This document shows, in pieces, positions 8,211 through 16,504 of a stretch of DNA of 64,000 nucleotides. The stretch is taken from positions 372,001 to 436,000 of the forward strand of contig NZ_ABCF01000001.1 of assembly GCF_000181495.1 (NCBI RefSeq), in the 5' to 3' direction. This DNA is from Bacillus sp. SG-1 (GTDB lineage: Bacteria > Bacillota > Bacilli > Bacillales > Bacillaceae_B). The notes beneath the pieces are model-generated. The model did not search any database. It saw only the letters and a program-made list of their open reading frames with translations, and was not told the DNA's origin. The translations under genes were made by a program, and so were the position numbers. Every line of letters begins with the position of its first letter. Position 1 is the first letter of the stretch.

Positions 8211-9143
8211 CTATCCATTAACACTCTCAGCAATTTCTATAAGCTGTTCCTTTGTTACTTTATCCAGGGCGTAAGTAAGTACTTCATACATGAGCTTCTC
8301 TCCGTCATATTCCTTTATCCAGAGAATGGACTGGTATGGAAATGCCCCGGTTTCCTGTTTAAGGTGAAAGGCCTCATCATGATGATTGATCTTCGTTTTG
8401 GAGATAACGAGCTCGCCATCATCCAAAGGCATTTTTTCGTATAATTCCACTTTTGAAGAGCTTCGGATAAATACATCAAATTTTTCATTTTTATAGTGGG
8501 TTACAGCCACGATTTGATCTTTCTTTTCTTTTACCTTCACAATTTTTGAAAGAACTTCTTCTTCACTGTATCTGGCTTTTGCATAAAGTTCTGATTCCGC
8601 TGGCTTAAATTGGCTTTCCTCAGCATCGACAGTTATTTTTCCTTCTGTGAAAGTCAGCCCGAAAGGAAGTGTTTCGCTCGGAGCATATCCGTGGTTGATG
8701 GAATTTTTGTATTCTTGATGGTCGGAAAACAATCTCGGCTGCCGGTAGACAGTGAAAATTTTCTCAGGATAATCGCTAACCCTATAGGAAACGAGAGCTT
8801 CACCCGGTTCCACTTTTTCCTTATATGCTTCTGCATTCTCAGCATCCCACGCCCTGATATCATAAGGGGGTTCTGTCAATTCCATCACGACGTCTCCTTC
8901 CGAATCGAATAACTGAAACCCTTGGGAGGCAATGACTCCGACAGTTGATAGTGCAACCAGCCCACCGCCTATAAGCGCGGCACGCAATCCTTTACTTATG
9001 GAAAAAGGAAAAAATTTTCTTCTCCTCTTACTTTCCGATTCGATCATGTCATATGTATCATTTATTCTATTTTTCACAATGGAGGGGATTGAATCATCGT
9101 TAAACAGCTCTTTCATTTTGCTGTCGAATTTATCTTCATTCAT
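8211..9143 (-). CDS. Membrane-anchored partner (probable anti-sigma factor) of the adjacent ECF sigma factor
   Basis: About 310 residues: a charged cytoplasmic N-terminus, one membrane helix (ALIGGGLVALSTVGVIASQ, about residues 55-73), and a large extracytoplasmic domain. The ATG at 9143 overlaps the sigma stop codon as ATGA and has AAGGAG nine bases upstream. Location, topology and coupling fit an anti-sigma factor, but I see no zinc-finger (HxxxCxxC) anti-sigma domain, so the mechanism remains inferred. Confidence 0.7.
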   Translation of the reverse strand: MNEDKFDSKMKELFNDDSIPSIVKNRINDTYDMIESESKRRRKFFPFSISKGLRAALIGGGLVALSTVGVIASQGFQLFDSEGDVVMELTEPPYDIRAWDAENAEAYKEKVEPGEALVSYRVSDYPEKIFTVYRQPRLFSDHQEYKNSINHGYAPSETLPFGLTFTEGKITVDAEESQFKPAESELYAKARYSEEEVLSKIVKVKEKKDQIVAVTHYKNEKFDVFIRSSSKVELYEKMPLDDGELVISKTKINHHDEAFHLKQETGAFPYQSILWIKEYDGEKLMYEVLTYALDKVTKEQLIEIAESVNG

Positions 9144-9670
9144 TTCCACACGCTCCTTCTAAAAGGGGTTTTTTCTTCCTCCAGAAACGTCATCATTTGC
9201 TGTCTGGCAGTAGATAAGCGGGACTTGACGGTGCCTTCCGGTATATTGATAGCTTCAGAAATATCCTTGATCGACATGTCCTCAAAATAATAGAGTGTGG
9301 TCACCGTTCTTAAAGAATCATTCAAGGAAGAAACGGCTTCCTGAACGGAGAGTTTCAAGTCAAGTTCGGAGTTATCGCTTTCATTCCAGGACTCGACAGG
9401 AATGACCACTTTCCGCTTATCCAAGAGCGCATAACACTCATTGATCAGTATTCTAATCAGCCAGGTTTTGAAATATTTATCCTCTTGAAGAGTAGCGATT
9501 TTTTTGAAGCAGATTAAGATGGTTTCTTGAATGGCATCCGCGCAATCATGATCTTTCTTTAAGATTCCTTTTGCGACTCGATACATCGAAACTTCATATT
9601 GTTTCATCAATTGTATAAAAGATGGATGATGTCCTTTCTTAGCTTTCTTGATTAATTTTTTTTCCTGCAA
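9140..9670 (-). CDS. ECF-type RNA polymerase sigma factor
   Basis: The TTG at 9670 with AGGAGGTG at 9678-9685 (seven-base spacing) gives a 176-residue protein starting LQEKKLIKKAKKG. Region 2 includes CADAIQETILICFKKI and the TWLIRILINECY block; region 4 has DMSIKDISEAINIPEGTVKS, a helix-turn-helix that reads -35 elements. The longer in-frame ORF to 9820 is not supported by an SD. The sequence resembles SigV/SigM-type cell-envelope stress factors. It heads the minus-strand operon. Confidence 0.88.
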   Translation of the reverse strand: MQEKKLIKKAKKGHHPSFIQLMKQYEVSMYRVAKGILKKDHDCADAIQETILICFKKIATLQEDKYFKTWLIRILINECYALLDKRKVVIPVESWNESDNSELDLKLSVQEAVSSLNDSLRTVTTLYYFEDMSIKDISEAINIPEGTVKSRLSTARQQMMTFLEEEKTPFRRSVWK

Positions 9671-9946
9671 ACGTTCACACCTCCTGGTCACTTCATTAGG
9701 AACGATTAATTTATAGTTGGCATGATTAAATCGAATAAGAAGACTGACTCTGATTCGGTCGATACTTATTAGATAGTAATTTTGCATGTTTGGTTCAAAA
9801 AAGTTTAAATATTTTTGCATTTATTTTAAGTGTAAACGAAAATAGCATACAAAACGAACAGAAATCGATATCAGGAAAGTGTTTTGTCCTTATGAAATGG
9901 ATGGTAAGATATAGGAAAGGAAATATGTGGATGAAGGAGGGGCGAA

Positions 9947-10156
9947 ATGGCTGAGGAATATCAGATGGACTGGGACCAGATATGCCAATCTTCTCAACTG
10001 GGGGAACTAACGAATGTACCCCAAGTACTGACTGGCGGGCTTTTACATAGAATGTATGCAGTTGAAACCACGGAAGGCAAGTATGCTATAAAACTAGTGA
10101 ATCCTAACATAATGGTAAGACCAAAGGCCTTGCGAAATTATATTCTTTCAGTCTGA
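9947..10156 (+). pseudogene. Truncated APH-family phosphotransferase remnant
   Basis: AAGGAGGGG precedes the ATG, and the 69 residues match the N-lobe of an aminoglycoside-phosphotransferase-like protein (LTGGLLHRMYAVETTEGKYAIKLVNP: glycine-rich loop then the ATP-binding Lys). The catalytic HGD and metal-binding DFG-like motifs are absent; the next ~100 bases are out of frame before amj begins. Most likely a gene that lost its C-terminal three quarters. Confidence 0.7.
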
Positions 10157-10265
10157 TGAAATACCGGGTCTTCCTGGCAGAAAGCTAAATGGCATGACCG
10201 AAGTTTGTGAATGGCTGGTATTTGAAGTATAGACTCAAAATTATGTTAAAGAAGAAGGGTACTCT

Positions 10266-11081
10266 ATGGGAATTTTAACAGAAAAATTATTATTTATCGC
10301 TTTGTTCATTTTTATCATCCATTCAATCGAAACGCTCGCCTATGCAGTGAGGCTTTCAGGTGCAAGAGTTAAAATGATTGCATCAGCATTATCACTCTTT
10401 AATATAATGGTCATCGTCTCAAGAATGGCCAATATGATGCAGCAGCCTTTCACTGGAACCTTGATCGATACAGCACCGGAAGAGAATACGCTGGCCTTTG
10501 TAGAAGCTCAATTTCTCATATTGATAGGAGCATCGACAGTCGGCACAGTGTTCGGGATGATCTTACTTCCGACTTTCATCGCGCTGTTTTCCAGGGCGAT
10601 CATTCATTTATCTGAGGAAAAAGGATCCGTTCCTTCTTTAATGAAAAGAATCTTTTCGTTAGAGTACATAAAACGAGGAATTACCCATTTTAGCCTGCCT
10701 AAATTTTCGTATTTGCGTGATACGAATGTTAAAGATATTCCGGTTCGTTTATTTATTGTCAATATGCTCGTAACCGCTATATATACCATCGGTGTTTTGG
10801 CTGCTTTGTATGCAGCATTGCTGGCTCCTGATAGGGGATATACGGCGACAATGGCATCAGGCTTGATCAACGGAATCGCAACCATTCTCTTGGTTATATT
10901 CATCGACCCTAAATTATCAGTCATGGCAGATGATGTGGTCAACGAGAGGGGAAGTTACAATAAGCGGAAGAGTATGTCCCTAATGATGATCACTTCCCGT
11001 TTGCTTGGTACATTACTGGCTCAATTGATATTTATTTGGGGTGCAAAATATATTGCCTGGTTTACGAAATTTATGGTTTGA
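10266..11081 (+). CDS. amj: Lipid II flippase of the Amj family
   Basis: A 271-residue polytopic membrane protein. The segment SIETLAYAVRLSGARVKMIASA followed by SLFNIMVIVSRMANMMQQPF is the characteristic N-terminal half of Amj (formerly YdaH), which moves lipid II across the membrane as an alternative to MurJ. In B. subtilis amj responds to envelope stress through SigM; I did not find a clear ECF promoter immediately upstream here. The ATG is preceded by AAGAAGGG. Confidence 0.9.
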   Translation: MGILTEKLLFIALFIFIIHSIETLAYAVRLSGARVKMIASALSLFNIMVIVSRMANMMQQPFTGTLIDTAPEENTLAFVEAQFLILIGASTVGTVFGMILLPTFIALFSRAIIHLSEEKGSVPSLMKRIFSLEYIKRGITHFSLPKFSYLRDTNVKDIPVRLFIVNMLVTAIYTIGVLAALYAALLAPDRGYTATMASGLINGIATILLVIFIDPKLSVMADDVVNERGSYNKRKSMSLMMITSRLLGTLLAQLIFIWGAKYIAWFTKFMV

Positions 11082-11304
11082 TCGTTTGCTTATCAAAATG
11101 GGATAAGGAAGATTAAGGTTGATGGGAAGTTAGAAATGATAAATGCTCTTTATCTTACGAGTATATATGTAAGTTTTGGGATTAACTGAGTTAATAGAGA
11201 AACGAAATATCTCTGCCATCATTTCTTTTGTTGCCTCGGCATCTATTATTTTCGTTACAATCTTTACTTTATAAAAATCCTTAGTAGTCAAAATTTATTA
11301 GGAG

Positions 11305-12168
11305 GTGAGAGACATTAATTCAAATTATGATTATTTCGTTGAAAGAGTAGGCCAAGGGGAACCTGTGATTTTCCTGCCTGCTGCGGGTTTCTCAGGGAAT
11401 GAGGGACTTAATATAGGTGACTATTTGAGTGGTGAGTTTGAAACTCATTTAATTGACTTGCCTGGATTAGGTAAAAGCAAGGGGATTGAAGGCAGAATAA
11501 CAGCTATTCAATTAGCGGATTGGGTAAATGAATATATGGAACAGATGCAGATGGAACAAGCCAACTTAATAGGGCATTCATTAGGCGGAGCTATATTACT
11601 GGCTTTTGCAGTTCATTACCCTCACAAAGTCAATAAACTCATATTACTGGACCAAGGACATAAGCCGTTTCCCAGAATCCCAAAATCTGAATTCGGTCCG
11701 TTTGCGTATGCTTTTCCCATGCTGAATGTATGTGTAAAATTATTCGGGAAACCATTCTTGAAGAAACTTGAACCCTTATTTTCTCAGAATGAAGAGCAGG
11801 AAAATCCTTTTGATTTAACAGTAGAGAAATTTTGTAACCGTGTATTTATAAAAGAGAACGATTACATACGAACGGCTTTGAAACATCCAGCAGAATTCTC
11901 ATTAAGTGGCCTTAACCTTATGTTTGGATATTATAATCTTAATCTCCCTAACTTGTTAAAGAAGCTGCGAACCCCGACCTATTTAATCTACAGTACTTTT
12001 GAAGATTTAGACGAAAATGAGTCCAAAAGCACAGAATACTATATAAATAGAATTAAAAGGCATACCCTCCCAATCACATATCAACCTGTAAGAGGCGGGC
12101 ATTATGTGCATTGGAATGAAGAATTTTCAATGGTTAATATACGTAACTTTCTTTTATCTACTTATTGA
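11305..12168 (+). CDS. Alpha/beta-fold hydrolase
   Basis: A ~285-residue hydrolase with the nucleophile elbow GHSLGG (about residues 95-100), an oxyanion strand VIFLPAAGFSG, and a late His in GGHYVHW. Substrate unknown. Start choice is odd: the only in-frame GTG (11305) lies inside the SD AGGAGGTGAG (11300-11309), while an ATT codon at 11314 sits eight bases after GGAGG, where a start would be expected. No in-frame ATG precedes the conserved part. Confidence 0.82.
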   Translation: MRDINSNYDYFVERVGQGEPVIFLPAAGFSGNEGLNIGDYLSGEFETHLIDLPGLGKSKGIEGRITAIQLADWVNEYMEQMQMEQANLIGHSLGGAILLAFAVHYPHKVNKLILLDQGHKPFPRIPKSEFGPFAYAFPMLNVCVKLFGKPFLKKLEPLFSQNEEQENPFDLTVEKFCNRVFIKENDYIRTALKHPAEFSLSGLNLMFGYYNLNLPNLLKKLRTPTYLIYSTFEDLDENESKSTEYYINRIKRHTLPITYQPVRGGHYVHWNEEFSMVNIRNFLLSTY

Positions 12169-12279
12169 TTTAATAAGGAAAAAATTAAATAGATTAAGTT
12201 AATGGGATGCTTAGGCCAAAATATGCAGAAATATTAGGACGGCAGCGTAAAATTGCTACCTAATATAGCAAGGTGGAAA

Positions 12280-12885
12280 ATGATGAATTACTTAGGAACA
12301 CCTTCTATAGAGACCGAACGATTAATCCTTGAAGAGTTCAGACTTACTGATGCTCAAAAAGCGTTCGCTCATTGGTTATCGGATGAAAGGATTTCAGACA
12401 ATCGAATCAGTGCAGCGCATACCTCTCTTTCTCAAACGATTGAGCGTTTGACGAAGATTGTCTTTAATTATGAAAAGGATGATTTCTGTTACTGGGCCAT
12501 TAAACTAAAGGTGGATGGCGAGCTGATTGGGGAAATCGATTTATATGATTTTGATCAAGCCACAGAAAATTGTGAAGTAAGTTATTCGCTTGGATACCAT
12601 TGGTGGAACAAGGGATACGGCACTGAAGCCTTAAAGGCCGTTGTGGATTTCGGTTTTACATATATGAACGTTCATAAAATTTCCGGTGCCCATAATACAG
12701 ATAACCCCGCGTCCGGAAAAATTATGAGTAAAGCAGGGATGCTGAAGGAAGGCATAATCAGGGATATGATTCGCAATTCGAAAAACCAATATAAAGACTG
12801 TGCGGTTTATGGAATTCTGCATGATGATTATGTGCGAAAACAGGTAGATATGGAGTCTCCGATTCTTAAATTAGTAAACAAATAA
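12280..12885 (+). CDS. GNAT acetyltransferase (RimJ/RimL-like)
   Basis: A 201-residue protein starting MMNYLGTPSIETERLILEEF, the typical opening of RimJ/RimL-type N-acetyltransferases, with SYSLGYHWWNKGYGTEALKA as the acetyl-CoA-binding region and NPASGKIMSKAGM as the closing block. AGGTGG stands just before the start. A second, related GNAT gene follows 27 bp downstream, suggesting an old duplication or a shared operon. Confidence 0.85.
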   Translation: MMNYLGTPSIETERLILEEFRLTDAQKAFAHWLSDERISDNRISAAHTSLSQTIERLTKIVFNYEKDDFCYWAIKLKVDGELIGEIDLYDFDQATENCEVSYSLGYHWWNKGYGTEALKAVVDFGFTYMNVHKISGAHNTDNPASGKIMSKAGMLKEGIIRDMIRNSKNQYKDCAVYGILHDDYVRKQVDMESPILKLVNK

Positions 12886-12912
12886 TGATGGGAATGCAAG
12901 GGGGGAGAAGAG

Positions 12913-13473
12913 TTGGTATTCAATAGTATAAGTAGAACCATAACCACTGAACGGTTGGTTTTGAGGTTGTTTCAACAACGGGATGCCACCGAAGTAGCCG
13001 GTCTCTGTAATAATTATCAATTATATATAAATACTTTATACCTGCCTTATCCATATACTTTGGAGGATGCAGTGTCTTGGATAAAAAATCACTTGGACAA
13101 CTATAATAAAGATAAGTTGTATGAGTTTGCAGTTACAGACAAGACTACTGGAAAGTTACTAGGCGCAATTGCCTTATCAAACAATCAATCTTTTAAAAAT
13201 GGTGAAATAGCCTATTGGATCGGGGAGCCTTATTGGGGAAAAGGGTATGCTACTGAAGCAGCCCATGCAATTCTTGAGTTTGCTTTTAAAGAGAAAAACT
13301 ATCATAAAGTATTTGCCCGTCACTTTGGGTCAAATCCTGCTTCTGGCAGAGTACTTCGGAAAATAGGAATGGAAAATGAAGGTGAATTGAAAGAACATGT
13401 TTTGAAGGAAGGCAGATTTGAAGACCTTGTTTATTATGGAGTTATTAATAGAAATAGCGCAAATCAACAGTAG
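12913..13473 (+). CDS. GNAT acetyltransferase (RimJ/RimL-like), second copy
   Basis: A 186-residue protein with ITTERLVLRLF at the N-terminus, AYWIGEPYWGKGYATEAAHA in motif A, and SNPASGRVLRKIGMENEG near the C-terminus. It starts at TTG with GGGGGAG a few bases before. Its architecture parallels the gene just upstream, but identity is clearly partial, so this is a diverged paralog rather than a recent copy. Confidence 0.85.
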   Translation: MVFNSISRTITTERLVLRLFQQRDATEVAGLCNNYQLYINTLYLPYPYTLEDAVSWIKNHLDNYNKDKLYEFAVTDKTTGKLLGAIALSNNQSFKNGEIAYWIGEPYWGKGYATEAAHAILEFAFKEKNYHKVFARHFGSNPASGRVLRKIGMENEGELKEHVLKEGRFEDLVYYGVINRNSANQQ

Positions 13474-13505
13474 AAATAAGAATGTGGATGATTGGGGGAA
13501 GGATT

Positions 13506-14123
13506 TTGGCTCTAAAAGGGAGCATTAAGACCGGCATGAATGCAATTCTGATCCTGGTGATTTTTTTCATTGGTCTTTTTATTAGCGGTATACAAATTCC
13601 AGAACAATTCGTCTTAATTAAGAGCACCATCTCGGAAGAAATATATATCGCCAAACTGCAAAATAAACTCTTAGTAATTATGTATTTTGTCATTTTATTA
13701 GTACTGATAGCAAAAAAGGAGTACTATGCTATTTGTTATCTCTTCCCTTTAAAAAAGAAAAGAACATACCTATGGATCGTGGGTGTGTTAACAACCGTTG
13801 TTTTAATTCAGCACCATCCTTTTTCGTTTCACTTGTTACCTTTAGACTTTTTTGAGTACATGCAACTCTTAATTATCATTACTATTATTACTCCTATTTA
13901 TGAAGAACTGATGTTTAGAGGGTTATTGATACTAGTTCCTCCTAAGAAGTTCAGCTATCCAATGTTGATTATATCCTCTGTTGTCTTTGCCTCCTTCCAC
14001 CCTAATTTCTGGGACGCCCTTATTCTAGGTATTGCATTAGGTATTCTTGCCATCCGGTTTAGAAATCTACTAGTTCCAATTATTGCTCACTCACTTTGGA
14101 ACCTGTTTGCGATTTTTTACTAG
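13506..14123 (+). CDS. CPBP-family intramembrane protease (Abi-like)
   Basis: About 205 residues with six or so membrane helices and the three CPBP motifs: EELMFRG (EExxxR), SVVFASFHP (FxxxH) and IAHSLWN (HxxxN), the glutamyl-protease/metal site of the Rce1-like family. The TTG at 13506 after GGGGGAAGG is favoured; an ATG at 13482 is in frame with no good SD. It follows the GNAT pair by a few bases. Some members mature bacteriocins or confer immunity; nothing adjacent supports that here. Confidence 0.8.
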   Translation: MALKGSIKTGMNAILILVIFFIGLFISGIQIPEQFVLIKSTISEEIYIAKLQNKLLVIMYFVILLVLIAKKEYYAICYLFPLKKKRTYLWIVGVLTTVVLIQHHPFSFHLLPLDFFEYMQLLIIITIITPIYEELMFRGLLILVPPKKFSYPMLIISSVVFASFHPNFWDALILGIALGILAIRFRNLLVPIIAHSLWNLFAIFY

Positions 14124-14198
14124 GCTGTATTTTAATAGCTTGTTGCTTTTTACACAAACTTTTCTGGATCTATATACGAATGGTTGATTGGAAGCGTA

Positions 14199-14260
14199 AG
14201 GTGTGCGACCTCCTGCGGGACTAGCGGGACAGGTGAGACCCCACAGGCGCAGCCGAGGAG
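14199..14260 (+). repeat. Left half of a 94-bp palindromic repeat, split by the IS110-type element
   Basis: Begins AGGTGTGCGAC and matches the first 62 bases of the intact repeat found inverted at 28940-29033 with only a few substitutions. The match stops at GAGGAG (14260), where the insertion begins. Confidence 0.9.
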
Positions 14261-14368
14261 CATTCCTGTTTATAATCTTTAGCGGTCTTGAAAAAGAAAA
14301 AGTCCTCTTGTATGATGCTTGAGTATCAACAACCAAATCGAAACTCAATACCATACAGGAGGACCATA

Positions 14369-15646
14369 ATGAATAGTAATACGAATCATAAAATTAATCA
14401 AGTTTCTGAAGATACTATGGTCATTGGAATCGACATTGCCAAAAAGAAACACTTCGCATGTGCAATGGATGATCGTGGTCGTATTTTACAAAAATCGTTT
14501 CCCTTCTTTCAATCAGGTGCAGGATTTGATCAGCTGGATAAAAGGATTCAATCTCTACAAATTCAACATCAAAAATCAGAGGTTATCGTGGGATTTGAAC
14601 CTACAGGACACTATTGGATGAACTTAGCTGCGTATTTGGTTGGCCAGCGTATCCGTTTTGTCATGGTGAATCCTATGCATGTGAATAGAACTAAAGAATT
14701 AGATGACAACCTTCAAACTAAAAATGATCAAAAGGACGCTCGTGTTATCGCTAGCTTAATACGTGACGGCCGGTTCAACTATACACGAACCTTAGAAGGG
14801 GTCGAAGCTGAACTTCGAAATGGCGCAAGCCTGCGATCTAAGATACAAGAAGATCTTACAGCCATTAAAAATCGAATGGTTCGTTGGACAGATCTTTATT
14901 TCCCTGAGTTTCACCACATATTTAAAAGCTTTGGGAAAAACGCTTGTGCTGTACTTGAAATGACCCCTTTACCCATTGACCTTTATAGAAAAAGTGATGA
15001 AGATTTAATCTACCTATACAAAAGTGTAGAAGGGCTACAATGCCTTTCCTTTTCTAAGATTAAAAAGTTAAAATCAATGGCTAAACAGTCAATCGGACTG
15101 ACAGAAGGGTTAGAGATGGCACGTTTTGAGATGGGTACTTTAATTTCTCAATTCAAAGCTCTTTCAAAACAACTTGAGACCTTATCGTCCAGGTTAAATG
15201 AACTCGCACAACAAATGACAGATTATGAGTTTGTACTGTCAGTTGATGGTTTAGGTGAAAACACAGTTGTTGAATTACTCTCTGAGACAGGCTCTCTTAG
15301 TCTATATGAGCATCCACGCCAATTAATTAAATTAGCGGGCCTCACACTAAGGGAAAACTCTTCCGGACAACACAAAGGCCAGAAGAAAATCTCAAAAAGG
15401 GGTAGAAGGAAACTGAGGGCTATATTATTTCGAGTCATACTTCCTTTGATTCAACATAACATCGCCTTTAAATCCCTATACCATTACTACACAACTCGAA
15501 CTGTCAATCCATTGAAGAAGAAAGAAGCTATGGTTGTATTATGTGGGAAGTTACTTAAGATTCTACACGCTTTGTGTGTGAAACGTATGCACTTTAATGC
15601 AAGTCTTATGATGAGAGACCTCCATTGCCTCCAAGAGGCGGCTTGA
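14369..15646 (+). CDS. IS110-family DEDD transposase
   Basis: A 425-residue recombinase. The N-terminal RuvC-like domain starts MVIGIDIAKKKHFACAMD (first catalytic Asp) and has VGFEPTGHYW and KNDQKDARVIASLI (further acidic residues). The C-terminal transposase-20 domain has VDGLGENTVVELLSETG and LRENSSGQHKGQKKISKRG, including the conserved Ser of the family. ATG at 14369 is six bases after AGGAGG; the upstream in-frame TTG at 14288 is not needed. The gene is intact, so the element could be active. Confidence 0.95.
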   Translation: MNSNTNHKINQVSEDTMVIGIDIAKKKHFACAMDDRGRILQKSFPFFQSGAGFDQLDKRIQSLQIQHQKSEVIVGFEPTGHYWMNLAAYLVGQRIRFVMVNPMHVNRTKELDDNLQTKNDQKDARVIASLIRDGRFNYTRTLEGVEAELRNGASLRSKIQEDLTAIKNRMVRWTDLYFPEFHHIFKSFGKNACAVLEMTPLPIDLYRKSDEDLIYLYKSVEGLQCLSFSKIKKLKSMAKQSIGLTEGLEMARFEMGTLISQFKALSKQLETLSSRLNELAQQMTDYEFVLSVDGLGENTVVELLSETGSLSLYEHPRQLIKLAGLTLRENSSGQHKGQKKISKRGRRKLRAILFRVILPLIQHNIAFKSLYHYYTTRTVNPLKKKEAMVVLCGKLLKILHALCVKRMHFNASLMMRDLHCLQEAA

Positions 15647-15860
15647 GCTACTTCTAAGTAGTTTGAAATCTAAACAAGAGGATGACACGGAGAAGCCGGC
15701 ACATAATGAGCCATTAGACCACGAGTCCCTCGAGGAGCATTGCCAGCCTCTGCCTTATGAATAGACCGAACGAAGGAATGTACGCGCTAGACGCCAAGAG
15801 ACATGGGAGGGTACGTCATCATAAGATTCGCAGAGATCCAATGTGCATCACATAAGCACT
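15647..15860 (+). ncRNA. Candidate guide (bridge/seek) RNA in the 3' tail of the IS110-type element
   Basis: This noncoding tail holds four short matches expected of a bridge RNA. CGAGGAG (15731-15737) equals the left target (14254-14260). AGCCTC (15745-15750) is complementary to the right target (GAGGCT, 16017-16022). AGGAATG (15774-15780) is complementary to the element's left end (CATTCCT, 14261-14267). CTAGA (15787-15791) equals the right end (16010-16014). Exact RNA ends are not known. Confidence 0.55.
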
Positions 15861-16019
15861 TTAGAGTTAATGATTTCCATTTAGCTCTAGCGAAGCGTAA
15901 GCTTCCCCTTACAAATTATTGAACATCTAGAAAATATTATTAAATTGATTCAGTTCAAAAAAGTTTTCTAACCAGAAAAACGGCTTCAAAGGTTGATACT
16001 CCAACATTTCTAGAGGGAG

Positions 16020-16051
16020 GCTCACCGCCCGCCCCGCGGAGTCGCACACCT
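16020..16051 (+). repeat. Right half of the split 94-bp palindromic repeat
   Basis: Reads GCTCACCGCCCGCCCCGCGG and ends GTCGCACACCT, the inverted partner of the AGGTGTGCGAC end at 14199. It completes the repeat interrupted by the insertion. Confidence 0.9.
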
Positions 16052-16325
16052 GGAGCGGAAATCAACTATCTCATCATATAGCAACGATACTTGCGAAAGG
16101 AGCATCTTTCCAACAGCATTATGACGAGATGAATTCTCGGAAAATGCAGAGAGTATGTCCCCAATCAACATCCACTAGAAAAACGCACATCAATCGGTAC
16201 TTAAGACAAGTAGAATCCCAATACTTTCATGAATCTCAGCACAGAAAAGTCCAACAAAAAGCAGGAAGTTCCCACAAACCTACCGAAATAATCTAAACAA
16301 CAAGCCAAAATAACATGCTGTCAAA

Positions 16326-16366
16326 AAAGGCGTAATCCCCACAACTGAGATTACGCCTTTCGTTTT
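16326..16366. terminator. Strong bidirectional-type terminator
   Basis: A perfect 12-bp stem (AAAGGCGTAATC / GATTACGCCTTT) with an 11-base loop. A T-rich tract follows on the plus strand and an A-run precedes it, so it could work both ways. Confidence 0.85.
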
Positions 16367-16443
16367 GCCCTGGATATGGAAGGAGAGGGGGAGAGGGTTG
16401 AATTCACAGAAAAGAAAAAAATTAATATTTTCGTAATAAAGGA

Positions 16444-16468
16444 GAACTTTTTTGTTCTGTCCATCGTC
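16444..16468 (+). promoter_or_regulatory. Possible ECF-sigma promoter of the eight-gene operon
   Basis: GAAC (16444-16447) is followed after 17 bases by CGTC (16465-16468), close to the TGAAAC-N16/17-CGTC pattern of envelope-stress ECF factors such as SigM and SigV. The SD of the first gene is about 23 bases beyond. One match of this kind can occur by chance. Confidence 0.4.
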
Positions 16469-16504
16469 TTTAATAGAGAGAAGATTAATAGGGGGAGTTT
16501 TTTG

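Larger units (their letters stand above)
14261..16019 (+). mobile_element. IS110/IS1111-type insertion sequence, about 1759 bp
   Basis: The ends are set by the interrupted repeat: joining 14199-14260 to 16020-16051 restores exactly 94 bp, the length of the intact copy at 28940-29033. There are no long terminal inverted repeats, as expected for the IS110 family; the three bases GAG occur at both joints, so the ends are certain only to about 3 bp. The element has a 108-bp left noncoding part, one DEDD transposase gene and a ~370-bp right noncoding tail that probably encodes the guide RNA. Confidence 0.88.
16052..16504. other. Noncoding stretch between the insertion and the eight-gene operon
   Basis: Apart from the terminator at 16326-16366 and a possible ECF promoter at 16444-16468, I see no supported gene. 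ORFs here are short and lack SD sites. Confidence 0.6.

Noticed and set aside
9671-9820. 50-residue N-terminal extension of the ECF sigma factor
   Set aside because: A near-perfect SD sits inside the extension, seven bases before TTG 9670, and sigma region 2 begins right after it.
14288-14368. 27-residue N-terminal extension of the IS transposase
   Set aside because: AGGAGG at 14357-14362 sets ATG 14369 as start, and the RuvC-like domain begins shortly after.
16376-16504. Upstream extension of the 808-residue protein to a 851-residue form
   Set aside because: The extra 43 residues are not signal-like, lack an SD, and would bury the signal peptide; GTG 16505 fits better.
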